Positions 19,750-28,503 of a stretch of DNA of 28,503 nt are shown piece after piece. The number at the start of each line of letters is the position of its first letter. The stretch's first letter is position 1. The DNA lies in the NCBI GenBank assembly GCA_003427395.1, contig BFEA01000515.1, positions 286,159 through 314,661 on the forward strand. Reading direction: 5' to 3'. The translations under genes and the position numbers were made by a program. A model generated the notes under the pieces. That model was not told where the DNA came from. It worked only from the letters and a program-made list of their open reading frames with translations, and ran no database searches. The DNA is from Chara braunii (Eukaryota > Streptophyta > Charophyceae > Charales > Characeae).

Positions 19750-20412
19750 GTGTCTGCCGGGACCGTATTTCTGCAGCCGGGCCCGGATTCCAGTTCCACC
19801 AGCGGGACTACTGGACCTGGAATCAGTGCCAGCTGTAGTACCGCTGGGCTGGGTCTACTTGGGCAGTACCTTTCCTGTTCCACGACGCATACGTGCGTGC
19901 TCAGACGCCACGTGTCGACGGGCACAGCAGCCATCTGTCGGCCTAGGGAAACTGCCACTTGGCAGTTACAAGAGGGGGAAGTCTTTGACTTGCCCCTCAG
20001 TCCTGACGTGTCACATGCCACTCGTCGACGGGCACTGCAGCGAGCTGTCGGCCCAGGGAAACAGCCACTTGGCCGTTACAATAGGAACCAGGGTTTGACT
20101 TTCGTCGTTCAGTCTTGGTATGTACGCAGGGCAGGAAGAGAGCGCGACTTGCCGGACAGCCAAGGACACACTGACATGCCACCTGGTGGTTACTTACCCC
20201 AGGGTTGTGACTCGATTCATTCATTCATCTTTGCGTACAATGTGACAAAAGAGGGGACATCGAGGACCCCCCTAGTGCAAGTGTGCAAGTTGAACACTCT
20301 CTTGAACACTATGAGTGTTTGTCATGAACAGCGCATAGAATTGCACCCTGTCACTGAAAAGTATCGAATGAAGAAGAAGGGCGAGGGACTTGATCGTTTG
20401 CATGACCCGTAA
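19750..20412 (+). CDS. Doubtful hypothetical ORF of 220 codons
   Basis: An uninterrupted frame runs from ATG 19750 to TAA 20410-20412. It spans a 110-bp duplication, and the N-terminal half is Ser/Thr/Gly-rich. The C-terminal half is more protein-like (GCDSIHSFIFAYNV, then VCHEQRIELHPVTEKYRMKKK). No domain was recognised, and a different frame is also open across the duplication, so it may be a chance ORF. Confidence 0.2.
   Translation: MSAGTVFLQPGPDSSSTSGTTGPGISASCSTAGLGLLGQYLSCSTTHTCVLRRHVSTGTAAICRPRETATWQLQEGEVFDLPLSPDVSHATRRRALQRAVGPGKQPLGRYNRNQGLTFVVQSWYVRRAGRERDLPDSQGHTDMPPGGYLPQGCDSIHSFIFAYNVTKEGTSRTPLVQVCKLNTLLNTMSVCHEQRIELHPVTEKYRMKKKGEGLDRLHDP
19905..20095. repeat. 110-bp tandem duplication
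   Basis: GTCGACGGGCA followed by CAGC and CTGTCGGCC.AGGGAAAC.GCCACTTGGC recurs at 19914 and 20024, a 110-bp period. About 68 bp of each copy align well, with substitutions and no indels. Confidence 0.75.
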
Positions 20413-22180
20413 TCAACAACGGTAAGAGAGGCAAGCTCTGACTCAATGATGTGAGAAACTAGTTTTCACTCTGCCTTGGGCGAGCGCCGAACAGTCAGCG
20501 TCAGCGAGGGAAGGCTACAGGCAGAACGCTTGGGTGCGAGCACATTGGTGAACAAGAGTAAGTATCTGCACATGAGGACGAAACAGAATAGATGGGGCAA
20601 AGTTAGCTATGGAGGTACGAATGGACAGTCATGGGTGTTTCGTTTATTTCTGTTATAAGCAACAAGGACGCCACTAATCTCATGCGTGACCAGCCCAACT
20701 CAAGAGAGTGAGCCTTCTAATGTTATCAACGTTTTGCTATGGATGAAGAAGCAAACGCCAGCGCTGAGGTTGATTACCTCATGCCCGCAACCTTTCCGCC
20801 ACCCGAAGAGCTGTCCTCATGAGACCTCTCACCCATCGCCGTACAACACAGGGGATTTCCCCTCCGATTGAAGGTGGGCTTGTTTGGGAGGGAAAACCAA
20901 GCACCGAAAGGCGAAGGAGTAGTAATCAGCTAGCTGCTTGTACCACTGTTGATCGTGAAAGAGTATGCTCATACTCGTGTGCCTCTATGCTACCTGCCCA
21001 CCTGTTCTTTCTTTACTATAAAGAGTCGCAGAACACTCATCCGGTGGGCTCATTATTCCTCTTATTGCTTAGCGGATACATGAGCATGCTAGCATGGACG
21101 AGGTCGCCAGATGCAGAAGTGTTAACGGGGGATAGGTGATCAAACCAAATTTACAGCGGGAAGTGCACTGATCTGTTCCTGGAACGTTATTCAAGCGGGT
21201 TGACCAATCCAAATGAGTCCCAATATAAAGAAATATATTCTTGAATGGTCGAGCCAGATCTGAGTGATTACTCAGGCCCGCTGGATTTAAAAAAAAAAAA
21301 AAAAATGAGTATTAATTTCGAATGTCCTTGGGCATAATCAGCGCACAGGTGCGTTCAATTTCTCTATTTAAAACACATATATTATTTTGAGATGCATCTG
21401 GCTATAACCTCTGGTAGGTATATTTGATTTCCCAACTACCAGCAATCTGCAGTCCAATTAGAGAGCAATCTTTTGCAATTAACGTACTGGCTGCTCAAAG
21501 ATTATTACCCATTTTCGATATTCGTAACAATCAACTAGCGGCATACTAACACCTCTGTGTTGGTCAACCGCAAGCAGCGTTAGCCCTCAACTCTTAGTCC
21601 TCTCTCCTCTCCTGCTTAAAACGGTGTCATCCTGAGGTGATCCTTGTAGACGAGTGAGAGAGAGGCTATGTGGATTCTTACGAGCCTGATGATGAGGACA
21701 ACTCCAAAGTGTGGATTCACACAGTATGTTTCTCATCATGGTAGTAATGGTCAGTACAATGGGAAGCAATCACGCTATATCTGTGATGGTTGAATGTGCC
21801 TGACTCGTCACCTACACGTCATCTGTGTAGAAAGAAGGGTCTGCTGCAACTTGGAAAATGGAATGATTTTCGCGTGGGTTATGAGGTTAATGGTCTGTAA
21901 AAACATATATCTCATACTCAGAGCATCCATTCAAAGATCGGACCATGCACGATTCAAGGGGACCTAAAGGCACACATCTTGACTGTTCGGATTCACGAAT
22001 GGTTGAGATTTATACATAACCATGTGAAGCCCAAAGAGGGTGATTATCTCAGAAATGCGGTTTGGTCTACTGTGGCTGAGAGAGAGGGAGAGAACTGCGC
22101 GGTTGGTTGTTGAGTTGAGCGCGAAGAGACAGTTATGCATCTCACTGTAGCTCATGACCATATACATTCAAGGATATGAA
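20413..22180. other. Gene-poor spacer
   Basis: Only short open frames without recognisable motifs occur. An A17 run is at 21289-21305, after GGATTT, and could be the tail of an old retroposed sequence. One 30-residue stretch at 21701-21799 has a zinc-ribbon-like spacing, described in the findings. Nothing else is supported. Confidence 0.4.
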
Positions 22181-22184
22181 TGTC

Positions 22185-22250
22185 CAAAGTGTGCAGTGAG
22201 AGAGAGAGAGTGCACACAGTCAGAGAGTGTGTAGTGAGAGAGAGAGACGT
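22185..22250. repeat. (GA)n microsatellite cluster
   Basis: Three GAGAGAGA runs separated by GTGCACACAGTC and GTGTGTAGT lie immediately upstream of a ~195-bp tandem repeat. A matching GA run occurs at about 22809-22833, so the GA tracts bracket the tandem array. Confidence 0.85.
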
Positions 22251-22254
22251 GGAA

Positions 22255-22700
22255 CGCAGAAGTTGGAGCACTTTTCCTGTCAGCCCACAAACGGCAGCAG
22301 TAAAACTAGAATATGCAAGGACGATTGTTTCACCATCAAAATGAATTTTCTGAATTTTTGTATTATTTTTTCTGAAAAGATCACGAGCAAGTTTACGGGC
22401 TCTCAATCTCTCAGAGTCTTTGACGCATTCTTTCGAGCAGGAAAATTCGCAGAAGTTGTACTTTTCTCGTTGGCCTACAAACGCCACCGTGGCAAAACTG
22501 GAATATAAAACAAGTCGGCGCGGCGATTGTTTCATGGTCAAAATGATTTATTTATATTTTTCGGATATTTTTCCTGGAAAGATCATGACCTAATCTACCA
22601 ACGACCAAAGTTTCAGAGTTTTTGGTGAATTCTTCTGAGCGCGAAAAATCGCCAAAGTCGATGCCTTCAAATTGAAGGACTAGACCCATCATTTCAGCCT
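22255..22700. repeat. ~193-202-bp tandem repeat
   Basis: Units start at CGCAGAAGTTG (22255 and 22448) and CGCCAAAGTCG (22650), steps of 193 and 202 bp. Shared landmarks are a CCACAAACG.C / CTACAAACGCC word and AAAACT.GAATAT. These are followed by GCGATTGTTTCA, TTTTTCTGAAAAGATCA or TTTTCCTGGAAAGATCA, and TTTCAGAGT. Copies are well diverged, so the array is old. No coding function is evident. Confidence 0.75.
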
Positions 22701-24559
22701 GTGGTTGCCGCCCTATCCCCAAGCGCGGCCCTAACTCCAAGGCCAGTTTAATAGATGAATGGAGCTGCAGCCCGTTCACGGTGTGTATAAGCATACCACA
22801 GACGCAGACACAGAGAGAGAGAGAGAGAGAAGAGAATGAATGCACCTATCCGTGTTTCTGCTGAAGATTCAGGTTGATCCAATTGATTGGTGAATGGTTT
22901 GGTGTGGCCGCGAAGGCAGTAAGGACTTCAAATTGGCGATGTACCTTTCCATGCCTTTGCTAGAGGTTCACTCCGATATCTCCGCTGGTGAGTGATAGAG
23001 GGGTGATGTCTTGTAAACAGCGAGCACAACACTGTATCTTCCCATGTTCTAACGGAAGATTCATCCTCGTAAGAAATGAAGTGGTAGCTCGCCTACATGG
23101 AGATGTGCACGTGACAGGGAGATTGACGGGGGTGATAGATCGGGAGTCACGAGGTAAGGGAGACAATCAAGATGGATAACTTACATTTGTCTCCATAGAA
23201 AGGCAGAAATTCCGAAACTGCCATTGCGAAATATGGGAACTCCAGAAATGCCCCTCTCGAACCATTTTCCCAGCGACTCTTTCACATCTCTGATGGGATG
23301 CCCTTGTTGCTGGCTGAAAGATTAGCCCCACCCCCAACCAGATGTAGGGAATAATACTGGTCTTGAGTCCCAGTTGAGAATCTTTCTCTTTGATTGTCAG
23401 ACTTATCTCAAAGGAGAAACTTTGAGGCTGGGAGGCGGCGTTCTCATCTCAAAGTGCGGTTAGTCAAATTAATGGCAGATTCCATCCCGAATTGAACCCG
23501 TGTTAGAATTAGTGTTTGCTTGTGCATCAGTTTCATACAAGTGATCAGATTGGATTCAATGAGAGAAGGACCCATCCTATTCAAAGCAACACTGATTTTG
23601 CTCAGCGCGATATGTGAGGAGGGTCTCAGCAAATTCTGGAAACTTGAGTTGCTGGTACAGCAGATCCCCTCGGGTTCGGAAACTTTACAGCAGATCCCAG
23701 TGGATACAGAAGGATCCTAGCGGACTCATAAACTTGCAGCGGGGCCCTCAGAAACTTGCAGCGGGGCTCGGAGGGCTCCGACAGCTCGACAGAGATGAAC
23801 AAGGGAGCACCAATGACTGCTAACTTAGGGAGTGCCAATAGCTTGTGGTTTGGCAAAACAGGGCATAGTGATGCCTGTGGGACAGCAGGAACAGACCACC
23901 AAAAACAGAGCTGAAGGGACATTTCGGAAGACGCAGACCAGTAGGCAAAAGCCCGGGAGAAACAGACTCAGCAGGATTCGAAACCGTTAAGTTGCAAGCT
24001 CGGTGGAGCTCAGACATCACGGTTTGGACCAGAGATGACAGAGTCTGCAGGCCTAGACTCATTTAACTAAATGGTGACAAGCTCGGGCACTTGCTGATCT
24101 CAGTAAGCTTAAGCTAGGGGAAATCAGACCAGCAAACGGAAAGTAGCAGGGAATAGAGACTGCGGGCTCAGGACTCAACCTGCTTATCTAAGCAGGCTTA
24201 AACCCAGTCAGTAGACATCGTGGACTCGAGAAATGTGCTTACTAAGCTTTGAGAACCCAGGTATAAGTTTGAGCTGAGATCTGGACAGACTCGGACTCTG
24301 TAAAGTCCACGACAGCTATCAATAGCAGTCATGGTAAAGTCTGAAATTTCAGACTCAGTGAAAACAGCAGCGACTCTCAATCTCAGACTGGCGAAGTTGA
24401 GGCCAGCAGACCTAGGATTCCCCAAACCAGACTTCTGAATCTGTTCACAGACATAAAAGCTTTGTAGATAACTGACTAAGTATCTGATCGCAGTTTCACA
24501 TCGGAAACAGAAACCGTAAGGCTCAAAGGACTCCCACACGCGATACGCGTTGACCAAGA
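22701..24559. other. Gene-poor spacer
   Basis: No supported gene. A short duplication of CAGCAGATCCC (near 23658 and 23690) and of AACTTGCAGCGGGGC (near 23733 and 23752) is visible. Otherwise it is unique-looking sequence with only short open frames. Confidence 0.4.
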
Positions 24560-25690
24560 TCAGTTGTCTGCCATAGCTCAGTATGACATTCAGTCACAGA
24601 TCAGTTCGGGGTTCAGTTTCCATTTACAAGTAAGTTCAGTTCAGTTTGGGCGAGTTCAACTCGGTTTGTTAAGCCTGATCTCAATGGATCCAGACCATGC
24701 TGATTAATTTCAGTTCGATTCCAGCAAGTTCAGTCAAATAAGTCTCATTTCTTCAAGTTCGGTTCGATTTCAGTTCATTCGAGTGAGATGAGTTCAGTCG
24801 AGTGAGATCAGTTCAGTCCAGTGAGATCAGTTCAGTCCAGTGAGATCAGTTCAGTCCAGTGAGATCGGTTCAGTTTCCAGCAAGATCAGTTTGGTCTCAG
24901 CAGACTCGTGTCAACTTCAATAAGTTCAGCCTCAACTTTCAAGGCAAGTTAGGTTCAGTTCTATTCAAATCCGAGTGCGATTCGCATAGCATGCTCAGTT
25001 CAATTATGAGGTCAGACCCAAGTGCAGTTCCCAAAGAGAGCTTCAGTTCTATTCTGTGCAGTATCAGTGAATTCGCTTCAGTTCCAATGAGCTCAGTTTT
25101 GTGGACTCAATCCCTACAAGTTCAATTTAAGTTTCGGTAAGCTCACTGCAGATTCAGTGAACTCATGTTAGTTTTAGTAAGTTCAGTGCAGATTCAGAGA
25201 ACTCAAATCAATCTCAGTAAGTTAAGTTCAGCCTCGGTGAGCTCACATCAACGAGCTCAGTTTCAACAAGTCTGATTTAGTGTCATCTCTTCAAGTTCAT
25301 TTTAGTTCCAGAAAATTCAGTGAGATCGGTTTCAGTTTCATCTCTTCGAGTTCAATTCAGTTTGAGTAAGTTCTGTGAGTTCAGTTTCATCTCAGCAAGT
25401 TCAGTCCAGTTTCCATTTCATATCCAAGTGCAGCATCAGTAAACTGAGATCCGTTTCAGTGAGCCCATTTCAGATTCAGAGAAAATCAGATCAATTTTTG
25501 CAAATTCACTTTGGACTCAGTAAAGTCAGCCTAGTTTCCAGCAAGTTCACTTCAGACCTGATCTCAGATTTAAGTGCGGCTTTCGGGGAAAGCATCAACT
25601 CAGTTCTCAGTTCGGTCTCAGTGACCTCGATCCTTGTGAGTTCAATTCTCTATCTCATTGAGTTCAGACTCTGTGAAGCTTATCGATGAT
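24560..25690. repeat. TTCAGT-rich degenerate satellite
   Basis: For more than 1 kb the DNA is made of variants of AGTTCAGTTTCAGTNAGTTCAG. Within it a clean 19-bp array, GTGAGATCAGTTCAGTCCA, starts at 24783, 24802, 24821, 24840 and 24859. The words AAGTTCA, GAGCTCA and TCAGTT recur throughout. Strand asymmetry (TTCAG, not its complement) is strong. The open frames across it are by-products. Confidence 0.85.
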
Positions 25691-25710
25691 CTCAAATTAT
25701 TCAGCAAGGG

Positions 25711-26135
25711 CTGGTCACAACGGACTGTTCCGGTGACAGCAGCGACAGTGCTGGCCATAGCGGGCAGTTTCGGTGGTAGCAGCCATAACGCTGGTCACAG
25801 CAGACAGTTCCGGTGACGGCAGCGAGAATGTTGACCATAGCGGGCAGTCCTGATGGTAGCACCTATAACGTTGGTCACAGCGGACAGTTCCGGTGACAGC
25901 AGCGACAATGCTGGCCACAGCGGGAGGTCCCGGTGGTAGCAGCCATGGTGCTGGTCACAGTGGAAAGTTCCGGTGACAGCAGCGAGAATGTTAGCCACAG
26001 CGCGAGGTCCCGGTGGCATCAACAACGACGCTGGTTATAGCAGGCGATCCCGGAGACAACAGCAGTAGCGCTGGTCTTAGTGGGCTCTCCTGGTGACAGC
26101 AACAACGGTTATGTCACAGCAAGTGCTCTCGGTGA
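25711..26135. repeat. 40-bp satellite organised as 80-bp dimers
   Basis: Units starting CTGGTCACAG/CTGGCCATAG lie at 25711, 25751, 25791, 25831, 25871, 25911, 25951, 25991, 26031, 26071 and 26111, exactly 40 bp apart. Alternate units differ consistently: type A has CGGTGACAGCAGCGA, type B has CGGTGGTAGCAGCCA. The array thus expanded as 80-bp dimers. The last three units are diverged and mixed. Confidence 0.9.
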
Positions 26136-26841
26136 CATTTGTACTGAGCAAGATTGATGAGATGATAAGTGAGCAATTCCGGAATCAGCGAGTATCTAAG
26201 GATAGCAGACTCAAGGCGACAGTTTATTGAGAACGACAGATATATTGAAAAGAGCATACTCAGGATTTGAGTACAGTCATCATAAACATACCGCAGCAGA
26301 CCTTCTAAAGATGTACTTGGACGTGGTGTCAGATGCTCTGGGAGATCGAGATTGAGGTCGGGAGTGAGAGGGAAGAATGAGAGCACGGACACTGAGCACT
26401 GACCATGTTCTTGTCATTGTACTCTTGAGATGATATGAGCTCTAACTCTTCCCTCACTCATCTTGTCTTTGCCTTGAGTCAGTCAGTCTTTTTTTTCTTT
26501 TCTGGCATTGCTTGGTGATTGTGCTCTACTGCTGATCATATCACAGTTCCCAAATTCCTAAATTGGCATCTCGATACACACATGACATATTTATTTTAGT
26601 TTTGTTATCTGCTTTATCATTGCTGTTCCGAATCACAATCAAAGATTCCTAAGATCGGGGTCCGGCGAAGATCGTAATTAAAGGGTCTCACTCGAAGCCG
26701 GGCGCACACAATAGGAAGGGATTTGCTCTATTTAAATTTTATTATTTATCTATGGCAAAAACAACACAAAATCATGTGTGACAGCCTGTTGGTTTTTTGG
26801 TCGCCCAGAGTGGGCTAGGAGTGGAAAAAGTGCGATAAAAA
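26136..26841. other. AT-rich spacer, possibly the 5' LTR of the gypsy relic
   Basis: No gene is supported. This lies immediately upstream of the primer-binding site and would have to contain the 5' LTR. I cannot find a matching copy downstream within the window, so LTR limits are undefined. Confidence 0.3.
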
Positions 26842-26859
26842 TGGCGTCGTTGTCGGGGA
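26842..26859 (+). other. Retrotransposon primer-binding site (tRNA-Asp)
   Basis: TGGCGTCGTTGTCGGGGA matches the site complementary to the 3' end of plant-type tRNA-Asp (TGGCGCCGTTGCCGGGGA), used by many plant Ty3/gypsy elements. It differs at two positions, both C-to-T. It marks the start of the internal region of an LTR element, and the 5' LTR should end just upstream. Confidence 0.7.
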
Positions 26860-27002
26860 CATGAAAAGATTTTCGTGTTTGGAATGAGCCTGGGTCATCA
26901 CCATCTTTGATCTTTTATCAGGACGTGAGAACTGTTGACAATATTTACTTTAATCTTCGGATTAATCCTGCTTATTTTCTTGAGTCTCAACTCTCTTGAG
27001 AA

Positions 27003-27534
27003 TTGCAGTCATTAATTGTGTCTTATCTCTTCTTGAGTGAGGTACACAAAGTCTTGGATCAGAGAAAGGAGATTGACACTGACTGGTGGAGAGAGATCAG
27101 ACTCAAGCAAAGGTATGCTTTAAGACTCCTTGATATCATTGAGAAACTGAGAAAGAAGAGAGCAAGTAAAAAAGCAGAGAATACTCACTATCAGACCTTC
27201 TTCAGATAAGCATGAAGCAGGTATCAGAGATTGATCAAGCAGTGATGGATGCCTCAGAGAGAATGATATCCAGTCGACTATCAGACCAAGAGAGATGAAA
27301 CAAGAAAAAGATACATAAGAAAAGAGAGACTGAGCATTGGTGACGTTGTCTTGCTGTTTGATAGTTCTCTTGATACTCAGTGCATTAAAAGATTGGAGCG
27401 TAGATGGCTTGGTCCTTAATGAATTACAGGTGAAGCAGAAGGAAAAGTCTATGAGATATCAGAGATGGATGGATCCAAGGTTCATGGGTATAAGGGTCAA
27501 TATTTCGTAAGTTCATTTTCAGAGACCCTGACTT
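27003..27534 (+). pseudogene. Ty3/gypsy pol remnant (integrase C-terminal region)
   Basis: One frame holds all the recognisable remnants. It reads DWWREIRLKQRYALRLLDII and then stops at 27207, followed by further stops (TGA 27213 and others). It then continues YQTKRDETRKRYIRKERLS, IGDVVLLFDSSLD, KRLERRWLGP, two stops (27420-27425), then GKVYEISEMDG and GYKGQYFVSSF. The GD(L/V)VLL(F)D.SLD...KLE.RWLGPYRI...G.Y.I.ELDG order is the post-core region of Ty3/gypsy integrase, which helps target integration. Gag, protease, reverse transcriptase, RNase H and the integrase catalytic core are absent, so the element is internally deleted. Stops show it is dead. Confidence 0.75.
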
Positions 27535-27552
27535 GATCCCCACACTCACCTC

Positions 27553-27570
27553 AAAGAGAGGGAAGAGAAG
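27553..27570 (+). other. Candidate polypurine tract
   Basis: An 18-base all-purine run, AAAGAGAGGGAAGAGAAG, lies just after the pol remnant, where the plus-strand primer of an LTR element is expected. No LTR start (TG) directly follows, so it is tentative. Confidence 0.4.
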
Positions 27571-27943
27571 TCAACCATCCAAGTGAGAGAACAATCATAG
27601 AGGACTAAGAGAGTACAATAAGACAATGAGACAGAGAAACTCAGTTATCAGAAGACAATGATCATTTCTGCATTGTAAATTCATCATTTTAGTTTTAGCA
27701 TTTCAATTTTCAACATGTCAATTAATTTTCATTTTCAGCAAGCAACTGAGTTAATGAGACTATATCTTTGATGTAGTGCTACGGTCGGTCTATAAGTGTC
27801 AAGTCCCTGAGAGTGGGGAGTAACTGTGAGTACAGTTTCGTGAGCATTGACGCAGTGTCAAGATCTGAGAAACTCATGATTATGGCACATCAAATGATAT
27901 GATGAGTATCATTCTTGAGATAAACAAAGAAAGCATGATGGGC

Positions 27944-28090
27944 ATAAAGAAGTTCAGTTCTGTTTGGTTAAGAGTTATCAGCAGAAAGACTTTGTGTCTT
28001 TGACTAAGTTGTCCATCCAAGAGATTCAGATGAAGGCAGGTATAAAGAAGTTCAGCTTTACTTGACTGAGAGTGGGGACTTCGTGCTTCT
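27944..28090. repeat. ~98-bp direct duplication
   Basis: ATAAAGAAGTTCAG recurs at 27944 and 28042. Each is followed by a diverged ACTTNGTGNNTCTTNGNC(T/C)AAG segment. Confidence 0.5.
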
Positions 28091-28123
28091 TGGCCAAGAG
28101 TTTGTCTTCACTTAATGAGGTAA

Positions 28124-28311
28124 GGGACCTCTCTAAGATCAGCATTTCAGTATATACTCAGAAAAGGGAAGGGACCTCTCTCGGATCAACATTTCAGTAT
28201 ACACTTAGACGAGGGAAGATACCTCTCTAGGATCAACATTTCATTATATACTCAGATGAGGGAAGGGACCTCTCTGAGATCAGCTCTCACAGGGCATAAA
28301 GCCAAGTCGTC
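28124..28311. repeat. 47-bp tandem repeat, four copies
   Basis: GGGACCTCTC (third copy GATACCTCTC) starts at 28124, 28171, 28218 and 28265, exactly 47 bp apart. Each unit continues GGATCAACATTTCAGTATA and ends in CTCAGANGAGGGAA. Confidence 0.85.
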
Positions 28312-28503
28312 CAATCTTGGGGAGCCTGCCTGACTCAGCCATTGAGTATACACGAACAGGTCGCACAACTACTTCTCTCTTCCTTTTGGGCATATGACTA
28401 AGCCGTTTATCTTAGAATAGGCTCAGCCGCCCCGAACTGTTTAATATCCAAATTTATATATATCTTTTTATACTTAGTCTTCCAAATGGACATAGGGCTG
28501 AGC
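28312..28503. other. Terminal spacer
   Basis: No gene or repeat recognised. Confidence 0.4.

Noticed and set aside
22960-23179. Overlapping 60-70-codon frames on both strands
   Set aside because: Short, no motifs, both strands equally open; nothing distinguishes them from chance.
25715-26025. Minus-strand open frames over the 40-bp satellite
   Set aside because: Their residue pattern merely follows the tandem repeat (period 40 bp, frame recurring each 120 bp).
1-28503. tRNA, rRNA or snRNA genes
   Set aside because: I looked for B-box-like GGTTCGA contexts, 5S-type boxes and acceptor-stem pairs on both strands. The only hits were single words inside repeats (for example near 1988 and 24760) without cloverleaf partners.

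Overview
This is a gene-poor, transposon- and repeat-dominated stretch of nuclear DNA from a eukaryote with spliceosomal-type introns. It has no bacterial gene layout, and most long coding remnants are broken transposable-element (TE) proteins. It contains an assembly gap (146 Ns at 16885-17030) and single Ns at 1783 and 5019. The wording of the TE proteins, the Ulp1-like (C48) proteases and a Ty3/gypsy relic with a tRNA-Asp primer site suggest a plant-lineage genome. A streptophyte alga such as Chara is my best guess, from memory of similar proteins and not from a search.

Layout: 1-1570 is GC-rich DNA with no supported gene, ending at a donor-like AAG|GTAAGT. 1653-1795 is a 55-bp tandem repeat. 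1964-2497 is an almost perfect long inverted repeat (264-bp arms, 6-nt loop), followed by weaker relatives to about 3030. 3589-5370 is a higher-order tandem array: a 17-bp minisatellite feeding into 183-bp (61-codon) monomers, the whole block duplicated with a 670-bp period. 5769-6626 is a C48 protease pseudogene whose stop codon lies directly before the catalytic Cys. 7080-7815 is an AT-rich TATGATS-type repeat. 7945-8546 (minus) is a broken unidentified coding segment.

8674-16690 is the core of the window and reads as one large decayed TE-like element. It begins with inverted repeats carrying a palindromic GCGGATRTATCCGC motif. Next comes a 4.3-kb pseudogene (9639-13903) that keeps its frame across 11 stops and one frameshift. 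A repeat-rich acidic coding region (13950-15551) follows, carrying the same palindromic motif, and it is spliced to an exon (15822-16690) with a second C48 protease domain. The large pseudogene contains a GQHN segment resembling ParB/DGQHR proteins. Its C-terminal half resembles a circularly ordered beta-class DNA amino-methyltransferase, with degenerate catalytic (DPVD) and SAM-binding motifs. A modification-type protein paired with a SUMO-type protease in one eukaryotic element is the most interesting part of the window, but the fold assignments are inference.

17720-19363 (minus) is a second decayed coding unit, Pro/Ala/acid-rich with basic tracts. 19361-23200 holds short duplications and one doubtful ORF. 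22255-22850 is a ~195-bp tandem repeat. 24560-26135 is two contiguous satellites (TTCAG-rich, then an exact 40-bp unit in 80-bp dimers). 26842-27570 is an internally deleted Ty3/gypsy element: a tRNA-Asp primer-binding site is only ~150 bp from the first coding remnant of the pol C-terminus. 27944-28311 holds short tandem repeats. No rRNA, tRNA or CRISPR array was recognised.
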